From Haliotis asinina (Eukaryota > Mollusca > Gastropoda > Lepetellida > Haliotidae): 64,000 nucleotides of DNA. The notes beneath the pieces were generated by a model. It did not search any database, was not told the DNA's origin, and saw nothing but the letters and a program-made list of their open reading frames with translations. Location: the NCBI RefSeq assembly GCF_037392515.1, contig NC_090287.1:10337501-10401500 (forward strand), in the 5' to 3' direction. The translations under genes and the position numbers were made by a program. Positions 11,601-23,600 of the stretch are shown here, piece after piece (the stretch's first letter is position 1; every line of letters starts with the position of its first letter).

Positions 11601-14600
11601 TCCCTAAGACAAGATGCACCTGAACTGTAGATGCTGGTGAAAACATGAGACACTTTGACCACCCCAGAGTGAGGACCATGAAGTTAGCTGGAGCTTACCT
11701 GCTTCCAGCTTCTTGGGATTCTTGTACACAAATCTGTTGAGAAACTTGATGAGGGTGAAATCCTGCAGAGGGTCACTTGTGTACACAATTGGGGATTTCT
11801 GAAAATGTTAGTGTATCAGGAAAAACTGGTTCCACAAACCAAACAGCAATAACATGTGAAAATCATTAATGTCAGCAAGACGTTTTGTTACAAATCACCC
11901 ATGAACAAACAGTATCATAGATTTCCCTCACACAAGATACATTAAAAATCCCTCAAGAACAACTTATGTTTCTATTTATTATGAAACTAGTGTAAAAAAT
12001 CTCTGACAATTACTCTTACATTCTTCTGGCATCATCTTGTCTTACAAATGTCCAAGGAACAACCAGTGTCCAAAACCTGCCTACTCTTCCCAAGGCTTGT
12101 ATATTCACCTGCAGCAGTGTTTTGGCAAACAGTGCCACCGAGGGGTGGAAGTGGTTTGCAAGCTTCTCCAGTTCCCACACACAGGCCTGATCAGCACCAC
12201 AGTACACTGGGTTTCGGTGGAACGGGTCATAAGTCCCTAGTGTCATCTTGTCTGAAAAACATCATTCACATTTTGTGATTAATTCCGGACCCCACTCCAT
12301 ACATGTAGAATCTATTTCTTCTTCAGTCTTCAGTGAGTGTTTCTCCTCGACTCTCTACCAAGATACACACCTTGCTTGTTCCTCCGATGAACCCATGATG
12401 ACTTGAGATTCTTCTTGACCTCCATCTTGTCCTTGACCTTGACCTCAGACTTACCCTCCCCTCCCTCTCTTGCTGCTTGGGATGGCATCTCATCTTCCTC
12501 TGGCAGGTCCACAAAGTGTTCCTCATCATCAGAGTCCTGACCAAGACAGTGAGTGAGTGAGTGAGTGAGTGAGTGAGTGAGTGAGTGAGTGAGTTTAGTT
12601 CCAGTGATCAACATCATAAGCATTGATCTGCGCAACTGGGAATTGATGTTATTTGTCAACCAAGTCAGCGAGCCTGACCACGCAATCCCAATATTTGACT
12701 CTTACGACACACATGGGTTACTGAAGGCCAGTACAGAAGGCCAGACCCATCCTGAAATGGTCTTCTTGTAAGATGATATAACAGCACTCGCACTAGTGAG
12801 TCTAACAAGACCTTATTGGGGGTAATGTCAGGTAACCTTTGAGACTGACTAATCAGAACACAGCTTACCAAATTGCGAAAGTGGACATTCGCAAATACCT
12901 TTTGAACTGTTCATCTCGAAAAGGTTCGTACCCGAACGATACCAAATTATATTTAGCGTACGCTCGCTTCCAGGTGATGCATGTGCTGCACGTTGCAACC
13001 ATGACCACCGTGAGCAAACAGTCACTGAAAATAGTGTTTTTGGCAATATTCAAGGATGTCAGCTTGCAGAAAAATTAGCTAATGGTAACCATGTCAACAG
13101 AAACCCTAAAGCATATATAGTGCAGGTAAGACAACAGTGTTATATGCATTTGTTTGTGGAGAGATCTGTGTCAGTGACCTAAGTAGTAGCCGTTGTATGA
13201 TTGGTTAAATCTATTTAACCGTCTAGCATTTGATTGGACGGTCATAGGTCGCTCAAAGGTTACCTGACACGACCTTCTACTAGGGTTTGTTTGACTCTGT
13301 GGTGGAGTGTAGAGAATAACACTGAGACTAGGTTTACTTAGACTGACTACTGCCCTGCACATGGATGTTATAGGTTGGTGTAAGGCTAGTGAACAATGAT
13401 GGGCAATGGTGACACACAGTCACTCATGTCATTCTCTTCCATATCTGCAAAGTGGTCTGGGTCGATAGAGTGGATAGCAATGGGAATTTGTTTTCAAATG
13501 ATATAAATCCACAATTTGAAGGCCACCACAGTGACTCACTGCAGGTCACAGTAACTGCATGACATTGGGTTTATCTGGTCCAGACTGAATTATTTACAAG
13601 CCATCATTGTAGCTTGAATATTGCTGAGTGAAACGCTTAAATATCATTGGTAGGTAAAAGTGAGTGAGTTTAGTTTTACACTGCTTTCAGCAATATTCCA
13701 GCAATATCACAGCAGGGGGAAACTGGAAATGGGTTTACCACATTGCACCCTTGTGGGGAATCGAACCCAAGGTCTTCAGTGTTATGAGCAAATGCATTAA
13801 CTACTAGGCTACCCCACTGCAACTCATAGGTATTATTTTACCTCAAAAGACTGGGAAAAGTTGATGATGTCAGGTCTTTTCTTAATCACCTGAAACAAGC
13901 CAGTAAGAGTATTAATAGCACAGTATTCACTTGAAATAGCATTGTATGTTAGAAACACAGAAATCACTAGAACAACTAGAACAAACTGCTTGTGTTAAAA
14001 CTGCTCTTATGTGAGATGCTGTTCAGAGACGCAACATTTTCACTTCAGTACAGGGAACTCACTTTCATGAAAACCTTGCACCTATGGATTTATATTCCTG
14101 GAGTAATTGAGAAAGGCTGAGCGTTAGAGAGTGTGTAAAAGTGTCCCTGTGTTTGTCTGGGTTTTGAGGATGCTGTGAGACTGTGCATGTATTTAGTGGG
14201 GGCTTGGGGTAGGAGTACTACCCCTTGGAGTTATGTTATAGTCTTTTCTGTCAAATGATGACAGCAACCGCATGTGGAATGTTCCCACGACTTGAATGGC
14301 TGGTACTCCTCACCTCGGACAGCATAAAGAGGACGCCACACACAAACTGGGGACTGTGGTAGGAGCACACCTGGAGCAACCTCTTGATGAAAGCCTGGAA
14401 CAGGAGAGGCAACTCAACCATCAAACTTTTGCTTACTTCTATTATACAGTTTGAAAGGAGGCTACTTAGGGATTCACATTTCCTGAACATTTAACAACCA
14501 AATGCACAATCATATTCAAATATGCCTTGCTATGTAACGTTCTTAAAACTGATAAACATATAACAGTGTTCGAAATACCTGCCTGTCTGACCGCCCGTGA

Positions 14601-17600
14601 CAAGTCATTTTCAAACAGACTGCCAGATTCTCAAATTCACCTGTGCGATGGTCTGGATAAATTTGTTAAAATCTAAATATTTGAGATATTTAAATACTTA
14701 CCTTACCATAGGTCTATAACATATTACCTCAAGCTTCGCTTAGTAGGAGATCTGATGGGGTTGAATCGCTATTCAATCTTGAATGGCTACCTTGCAATCG
14801 ACGACTGTCATGTTATGAAAGTATCTGGATCTCCCCACTGCGCATGCGCACAGACTCCACGAGAACTTCACTTTTACTTCTAGGTTCGAAGAGTCAGTAG
14901 TAGGGAGGAGGATCCAGCGTTGGGAGGGACTAAATGCCCTATGGTAAGGTAAGTATTTAAATATCTAAAATATTTAGATTTAAACAAATATTTTACTTTA
15001 CTTACAACAGGACTATAGCATATGGATACAACAGACAGGACAGTGGTGTAGGACTCCAGAGGACCGTCAGCCTCTTAACATCCCACATATGCCTCGGGGC
15101 AGCCAGACCACTACTGATTCACCGTACACCAGTCTGCCGCAACAATCTCTTGGGAAGGTCCACTGGAACCAGAATCAGAGTAGTCGCGTATTAACCACCG
15201 GAGGGGTATGGTACATTATCTCCCGTAAGTACAAGACCCTCATAGACCAAGGTAAGTAAAATCGTACCTTATAGGGTGGACGGACGCGTCAGTTGCTGTG
15301 CAACCACAAAACAGTCCGAAAAGACTGTAGCCCCTCAATATATTCCTGTCTGGTAGCCAGGAAATCCCAAAGACGGCGAAAGAGAACAGCCCCATGCCTC
15401 CTAGTCTGTTAAAACCGGATCCTGGTCACATCCAGCGAATGAATTTCGCTAACTCTCGTCGCTGTAGCTAGCGCCAACAGAAACACCATCTTCCTTGTTA
15501 GGTTGTCAAATGATGCCCTGTTCAGCAGCTCGTAGGGGTGACCTCTCAAGTGCTGTAGCTCAACGTTTGGAACTTAACCTTTTGGTCCTCCAGCTAGAAT
15601 GCCTTCTACATAGTGACCAGTTCAGGGATCTTCGAGACCCTCCTATAACCTCTGACAGGTAACACTGAATTTATGTGCTGACAGGTCAGTCTCAATAGTA
15701 CTGCCCCAAGCTTCCTCGAGCACCGCAAATAACGTAAAAACTAGCAGTGAGTCCCGCGACTTTTGGGCACAGAACTTCTCAAAAGTAGTCCACTTTTCAT
15801 CATAGAGTGATTGGGTGGAAGCTCTGTGCGCCTGTGCAATGATCTTCACCAACTGAGACGAGTAGTCCTTGGCCCTCAAAGTCCTTTGCCAATGGTCCAG
15901 GCACATAGATGAAACCGTGCCAGGTCCGGATGCAGTGTCTGACTGTGGGGATGTCCCAGTAACTGATCTCACTCTGGAAGCTGGAACGGATCTTTTTCTG
16001 TGAGGCGGCACAATTCTGGGAACCATGTCCTCGATGGCCACCAGGGCGCGACCAAAGGCAGATGGATCCTCACCATGAGCTTGAGTTTTGCAAATACCGC
16101 TGGTACTAGTACTGGTGGTGGGAAGGCATATACGTCCAGTCCCTCCCAAGACATCGACAGAGCGTCCATCGTCCATAAACTTGGTCAAGCAAACTCTGTC
16201 ACAGACGTTTGACTCGATCGTCCACCAGCGCAGGTATTGGTGCAGATGTACCGGAAGCAACAGCCGTGTCGTAACATCATGTGCCTGTATGTATGGGAGG
16301 AGGTACCCCTGTAACGGTCGTAACATCAGCGCCCTCTGCACGTTTAGTCCTGCACCAACGTCAGTAGGCCCAACAGAGACTGCCACTCCCTGAGAAGTAA
16401 CGGCTCTGACAGTCCCTTCGCTACAAACCAGGAAATCTTCTCCCACCTGTCGAGAGGGATCCGAACACGGTCGTACTGTGTCTGGAACAGGCCCCGATAA
16501 ACACCAATTCCAGCGTGGGAAGTTGATTTTCCACCCTATTGCTCCAGGAGACAGATGGCAAAGTCTAGTTGTCTGCATAGCAACTGAGGTTCGAACTGGT
16601 TGAGCAGGCAATCGTCTATGTATAGGTCGAACTCTATCTGCCTGAGATGAAGAAATCGACTGATAGGCGCCATGATTCTGGTAAACAGCTACGGGGTCGT
16701 GGAAATGCCAAACGACAGGACCCACCACTGGTAATGTTGACTTTCGAATACAAATCTCAGAAACTTCCTGTGAGCTGGGTAGATGGGGACATGCAGATAT
16801 GTATCCTGTATGTTGATACTGCACAGCCATGTTCCTGGGACCAACTTGAGGTGCAGCTGTTCCAGAGATGCCATCTTGAAGTGACGAGGCTCCATCAAGT
16901 AACGATCGTTGAACGCTGTGAATCGTTGTGAATCATGCATAGTTTGTCTGAGTCCTTCTTGGGAATAAGGAAGGCCGGAGAGTAGAACCCTGGCGAAAGG
17001 TGTGGGTCCAGCCCTTTCTCGGTGTTGCACTTCAATAATAACACCTTGATGTTGTCTGCTAACAACTGACGCTGCGCCTCTGGATACACCTGCGCCGACA
17101 GCTGAGATGTCAATGGTGGAGACTGTATGACCGGTAGTTTGTAGCCCTTCTTTAGGATTCTGGTAATGCAGAGATCTTCGAGGATGGACCAGTTCCTCCA
17201 AAAGATGCCCAGTCTCCCGCCTACTGGTGAAGGGTAAACTGGCACGGCTAGGGGCAAGAGATCCCAGTCATGACTGGTGACACCCTCAACGTCTTGAATA
17301 GGGGCGCTTCCCCTTCCCGGGGGTGGCAGGGGCATCCCTGGTTGTGTCTGACGGCTTGCAACAATCGGCTGCGACGTTGCCCTGGCCATGACCTCTTGTA
17401 AAGGCGGATCTGACGGATTCCCTCCTCGGAATGTAGCGTCTCTTCCCTCTGTTGCATGTTCCCGCTCTATCACGAAAAGCAGACAATAGGGCCTCAAATG
17501 CTGACAATGACACCTCTGTGTTAGTTAACTCTGCATGTTCCTTGTAAACTTCTTGAATAGCATTCCTGAAGAGGGCCTCTGAGGAGAAGGGAGTTCTTTT

Positions 17601-20600
17601 ATGACACCTCTTGAATTCTTCCTGCCATGAACAAGCATCCTTGCCTTGCCATAGGACTAGCAATGACAAATGTTCCAATCTGGACTCGTTAGGCTCCGTC
17701 AAATCCACAGTCGTCGCTGATGTAGCTGATGCTAGCACTGAGACTGGCTTCAGGATGCGCCGCAGCTCCGTGTCAATGGCCTGTAATCTGTCCTGTACCT
17801 TATACATGGTGGTGGAAGATAGTCTTCTAATGGCTTCATCCAACACCTCCAAGGAGTTCGCAAAGTCAAGACTATGCCCGTTATAGTCCTGCTTCTTCGA
17901 CTTGGGCGCCCTGATCGTAGCATGCAACGACAGATTAGCAAAGTCTTCATTCAGGGAGGATATGGCGTCGACCACCGTGGGATGTGGCGGGATCACAGAC
18001 CTGATCACAGACCGTCAGTATTCCAGGAGATGCCCGACTTGTGCTCACACGCCTGCTTTCTGTGCTTTGACTGTCTGGCACAAGGAGGCGACTCCTTCTT
18101 CTACGGTGGAGGGATCTGCCCCAACGATCTGGACAACGAATGGCGGTACCGACATACACTGGACGAGCTGTTCCGGGGACTCCTAGATCTTGATCTCCTG
18201 ACACCCGGTCGCCTTGCACTTACTCTTCCGCTGGTGATAGTAGTGGCGCCCCTCAGTGCTCCTTATGCCAGTGTGTCCAACCCTGGCGCCGATCTCTCCA
18301 AGCCCAGCGTATCGGTGAGTTGAGATGAGCCCACAGGCACTGGCGCCGGTAATTGGATGCGCTTCTCACTCAGCCTTGCTTCACGAACCAACAGAGGAGC
18401 CCTAGTCGGAGGCACCGCCTGATCCTGAGATACACCTGATGTCATCGAAGGGGCAGGTACAAGTAATGATTGAAGTATCTGTTGCACCTCCGGGCATGCT
18501 TGGGCGTCAGGCCTAAACAACTCCACCCAACCTCCTGTCTGGGATCGGCATAGACGTCGCCATTAGTAGCGTCATCCGAGTCTGCCTCAGCGTTGGCTCC
18601 ACCCTCGCAGAAGTATCAGACACCGCCCCAGGTACCTCCTGCATTGTCTCACCTCCAGTGTACAGGGAACAGATAATCTGGATCCAGAAGAGGATGCAGG
18701 GGAATGTGACATCTTCTGCAGTCTCTGAGTCTTCCTCTCCCTGACCACGGCCAAACATGCCTTAAACTCAGCTCTTGATAACCCTGTACACGCTGCACAG
18801 CCCTGCTGAAGGGTGCACAACACCTTAGCACAGTCCGGGCAGTAAGGGTGACTTTCCGGACTTGAGGCCTTTGCAATCCACACGAAGTGACGTGTCATGC
18901 ACAACTACTGTAATAAACCGAAATATAAATGTGATAATAAGGATAAAAGAAAAAATACCCCTTATCACGTAATGGACTGCTCCACTCTCACGTGCAACAG
19001 CATGCTTGCAATAGACAAGTGAAATGGCTGCCACTCTGAAAGGGACAGCAAAAATTACACTACATACATCGCTAAGTGACAAAATCAGAGCACAAAGTTT
19101 AGATACAGCGGAAAACTATCATACGAAAAGAATTCGCTGATAATTGAAACCGATCCTGTAAAATTTACAGAGGCAACAGCTAAATTAGGAGACACGATAC
19201 CGTGTCTCGTACCAGCTAGCCGACAAGTGTACATTAACGAATTTATACGTTAAAACTAACACAAAGATTGAAAATACACACACAACACCAAGAACTTGTA
19301 AAGGAATCAGTGTAAAGCGTAGTAAGTCAAAGCTTTATTAGTTGAAAAAAAAGAGATAGCAACCCAAACGCATCTAGACCAGACGACACTTGAAGTAAAA
19401 TCATGCGCAGTGAGGAGATCCAGATACTTCCGTATCACGACAGTTATCGATTGCGAGGAAGCCATTCAAGATTGAATAGCAATTCAACACTGTCAGATCT
19501 CCTACTAAGCGAAGCTTGAGGTAATATGTTATAGACATATGGTAAGGTTATAGATATATGGTAAGGTAAGTAAACAATTTTACACAAATGAAAATATTCT
19601 ATGGGCAGGTAACCTTTGGTCAGGGCTAGCAAGTTCTACATTTAACCAGCATTGTGGTCTGGCGGAAATTTTTGGGAGGTTCATACAAAGCATTTAACAA
19701 CCCCTTGTGGTCACCATGATTACATGTAGGTGTGTATAAGAATTAAACAGATTTGCAAAACACAGCCAGATACAATCTCTACGAAAGAATATAAAACACA
19801 CCTTGATACGTTTCTGAGACATGTCTGTGCGCATTGTCTTGAAGATGAGATTGAGGAACATGGCTTGTTTAGATGATGTCTTCAGGGCTGGGGAAGCCAG
19901 CTTCTTGTACAGCGCCACGTAGAACCGGTCACTGAGAGTCTCCCTAGAAGGTATACTTAACTTGTCAAAAATAAGTAAGAGTTACAAAAATAGTGGACAA
20001 AATATGTTTTGGTTTAGAGGTCACATGCAACGTGCAACACAATTTTGTAGATTCTGATACCTTTCAGTATGCACTTATCCAAACAAATTATCAAAAATAC
20101 CAATTGAATCTATGACATTGAAAAAAAAGAACACAATGAAAAAAAGCCCACCAAATCAGAGGTTAAACAATTCACTAATTTTCCCTCAGTGCTGAGGGAA
20201 ATCCGTCTTTGTTCTAAAGTAAGAAATGCCAGTGTTCACTGGGAATAGACATGCTCTATTCCAGCACTGGCAAACTGTAGCACAAGTGGGGTGGTGGGGT
20301 AGCCTAGTGGATAAAGCGTTCGCTCGTCACACCGAAGTCCTGGGTTCGATTCCCCACATGGGCACAGTGTGTGAAGCCCATTTTCTGGTGTCCCCCGCCG
20401 TGATATCGCTGGAATATTGCTAAAAGCGGCGTAAAACTAAACTCACTCACTCACTCTCTGTAGCACAAGTGGGTTGTGCTGCATAGAGAACCGAGTGAAG
20501 TGAGCAAAGGTTGGCAAGGTACATTCCTCGCTTCAGTTCGAAAAATATTTTTCATGTCCAAATAAAATATTGCCACCATCAAAGGTATACACCGATTTCT

Positions 20601-23600
20601 TCACTTCATTGTGCTCTCACATTTCCAATGTCATGCTGAACAATTACTCATGAGAAATATTGTTTATTCAACATTTTAAGCGCAACTTGTGGTATATCAG
20701 ACAGTTCTTCTCTTCCATTAGCCCTGCCAGCTTCCGGCTCAACGGAGTGAAGGAACAGGAGGGTATTATTCTATATGGAATACTTACAGTTACCTCCCCT
20801 GCTTCATTCACCTATTACGCCAGAAGTGTTTTGATGTAGAATAAATGTTGCAAAAATTTTAACAACAGCGACAGATAAGACAAATAAACTCCAACATGTT
20901 CATGATTAAATTAGGCAATGTAGTATTTCTTTTTAATTTCAGCTTATTCTTGTTCCATCACTCCGTTCACCCTGAAGCTGGCAGGGGTAATGTAGGCGAA
21001 GAATGATCTGAATACCACGAGTGGTGTTTAAAATGTTGAATAAAACATATTTCATGTGAGTAATTATTAAACATAGGGTAGAAAATGTGAGAGTACAACC
21101 AAGTGAGGAAATGGGAGTGTACCTTTGATGGTTGTGATATTTTAATTTGATATGAAAAATTATTTTTGATCCGAAACGAGGGATGTACATTGCCAACCTT
21201 TGCTCGCTTCGCCTGCATATAAGAAGACTTGTCATATTCTCTATGCTGCGCAACCCCATTTGCGCTACAGCTTGCCTGTGATTCCAGCTATGTGTTTATA
21301 GCTATTTTCAAACAGACTGACAATTAGTTTGACAATTTACAGTTGTTTTTATTTTGGTGGGGTTTCTTTGGCTGCCAGTTTATTTGAACTGCAACAATTT
21401 CACATCATTCAATGGCAAACTAGAGATTCTGAATACATCCTTACGAAAGGAGAGTGGAATATTAACTTGCGGATTGGATATCTTTAGAATTAGTTTGAAT
21501 TCAAATGTGACGAACCAGAGATAAAAGGACCTCTCACCTCGAGTCTGTGACATGATGCAACAGCATGAGAGCCTGGACGCTAGTGTTGAAGTTGACCAGG
21601 TGCACAATCTTGTACAGGCTGTCCAGCTGCTCGCTCAGGTAACTCTTCTCACCTGCACAGGATTACAATCACATCACGAATACAAGACATCCATATCTGA
21701 TACACAAGTCACCACAATCACTCAGTGTCTTGGCAGTCAAAGTATTTAATGAGTATGATGGGTGTGATGTACAGGTCCATCTCCTATTGTTGCAGGTTTC
21801 CTATTTTAACGGTAAACACATTTCCTGCCGAGATTGCCGATGCACGATAGTAAATGGTTGTTTACATCATTGACCAGTAACTAGGACGTGGCCCAAATCT
21901 GTGAATGATCAAAATTTTGTTAATATGGGTAAGGTTTTACCAACTTGGACAAATGATAACTTTCTCCCACCCTTTCCAATAGGATTCCTCTTTCTTACAC
22001 TTCATAACGTTACTTCCTCATTAAGCCACGAGAATGGGAGATAACTCATTAAGTCAGTGGCGGACAACCTTGTTTTTCACCAAGATCCAAAGTGGTAATA
22101 CACCTGCTGGATCAAGCAGTTGATAGATACAGACATTAGAGGAAGAGTCCCTTCATTTAAAAACAACAAGCATTCACACAATAAGAAATGTTTCTAAGTA
22201 ACGCACAAATATCCTAAGTAACGCACGAACAGGAAACGCCTGTATACATCCTGGGCAAGGCTGAAATGTTTCAAATGATCATTTACATTTAGCTTGAGAA
22301 TGATGTAAGAATCCACATCGAAATGTCACTCAAAGTACTAAACAAGAAGTTGTAATCCATAAAGCTGTATGTTTCATTTTACCCCAATCAGGACCTCTTC
22401 TGAAAAAGAATCAAGCCTACTGACACTGCATTGTCAAATCTAGAACCCTTAGTCACTCGACCATGTCAGATAATTAGCCTCTAGTTCGACTTATGTAAGA
22501 AAAGGTTCAGTATTATTGTGACCAGTCACATATGTTCAGCAGATACTAGAACTCCTCTCACCTTTAGCATAAGGAAAAGCCCGATGGACTCCCGTCAACA
22601 GGGCACTCATCATCTTGCTGTCAATCTCCCCTTTCTGGACAAAAGCCTGGAATACAAACGTAACAACACTGATCTGAACAAGGTAGAAGCCAGTAAGGAA
22701 AGTTTGTTCATTTGTTGGTGAATAACACACTCAGCAATATTCCAGATATAACACACTCAGCAATATTCCAGATATAACACACTCAGCAATATTCCAGGTA
22801 TAAGACACTCAGCAATATTCCAGATATAAGACATGGGTGTAAGGATTGTAAAAAAAAGTGTGAGTGAGTGAGTTTGTGTGACTGAGAGAGAGAAATTGCG
22901 AGAATGAGAGTGAGCAAGATAGAAACTAAGAAAGAGTGAGTGAGAGAGAGAGAGAGAGAGAGAGATAGATAGAGAGAGACAGAGACAGAAACAGAGACAG
23001 AAACAGAGTGAGTGAGTGGCTTACCCTGAAAAAGGAGAAGTAAATCTTAATGAGTTGTGAAGCCAGCTCTTCATCCTCAGCATCCAGGACTATCTGGTTG
23101 AGGAAACACATTGCATAATATCTGAAACAAACAAAATCATCATTGGCAGTTACTATCCGCAGTAGTTAAAAATCACGGATGTTTTACAATATGAGTTTTT
23201 GTTTCTTAATGACACATTATTACAGCAGGAACATAATTAGGAGGCTTTTGGAAAATACTGTGAAGTTACAAAATATCTCCCTTTCTGAAAAAGGCTCTCT
23301 TATAAGGGTTACAAAAAAAACCCCCAATATGTAAGATTTCAAAAAGATGTTTTCAAAAGATATAAGGTGGTACAGCTTTTAAAAGATAATCTGTTGTTTT
23401 ATGTTGTCGTCAAGTAATCTGAACAGTGTCTTTGTTGAGATTAAGAATTGACAATACACACTGTGCCCTTTCAGAGATGTTCGGCCGGTACAGGATCACC
23501 TCTACAGCACTGGCCACCACAGCATTCATGTTTGGGTGCTGACTCACTACAAGAGGGGAACAACACAACTGATATCAGTTTATGAAGCTGGGATGATGAA

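Larger units (their letters stand above)
14670..19590 (-). mobile_element. DIRS-type tyrosine-recombinase retrotransposon, decayed
   Basis: Inverted terminal repeats are seen at about 14670-14860 and 19390-19590; both contain the aagcgaagcttgaggtaata block (or its complement), a shared 20-bp landmark. An internal complementary region at about 14939-15010 holds atggtaaggtaagtatttaa, the complement of the left terminus, followed by the diverged complement of the other. Between them, on the minus strand, lie a GAG-like region, a frameshifted RT, RNase H remnants and part of a tyrosine recombinase. That order, with inverted rather than direct terminal repeats, defines DIRS elements. It lies in the sense orientation of CEBPZ. 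Exact outer ends are uncertain to tens of bases. Confidence 0.85.

Noticed and set aside
14565..14669. Idea that the minus DIRS element split a gtgttcgaaata-type repeat
   Set aside because: The left flank resembles 36386-36420 only loosely, and the right flank (19600-19690) could not be matched as its continuation.
15643..16830. 395-codon minus-strand open frame
   Set aside because: It is not one protein. Only its two ends are in the frame that matches DIRS thumb/RNase H and recombinase sequence; the middle's conserved YAFPP and WPSRTWFPEL words are in another frame (15969-16169).
17874..18323. 149-codon plus-strand open frame
   Set aside because: It is antisense to the GAG-like region of the minus-strand DIRS element.
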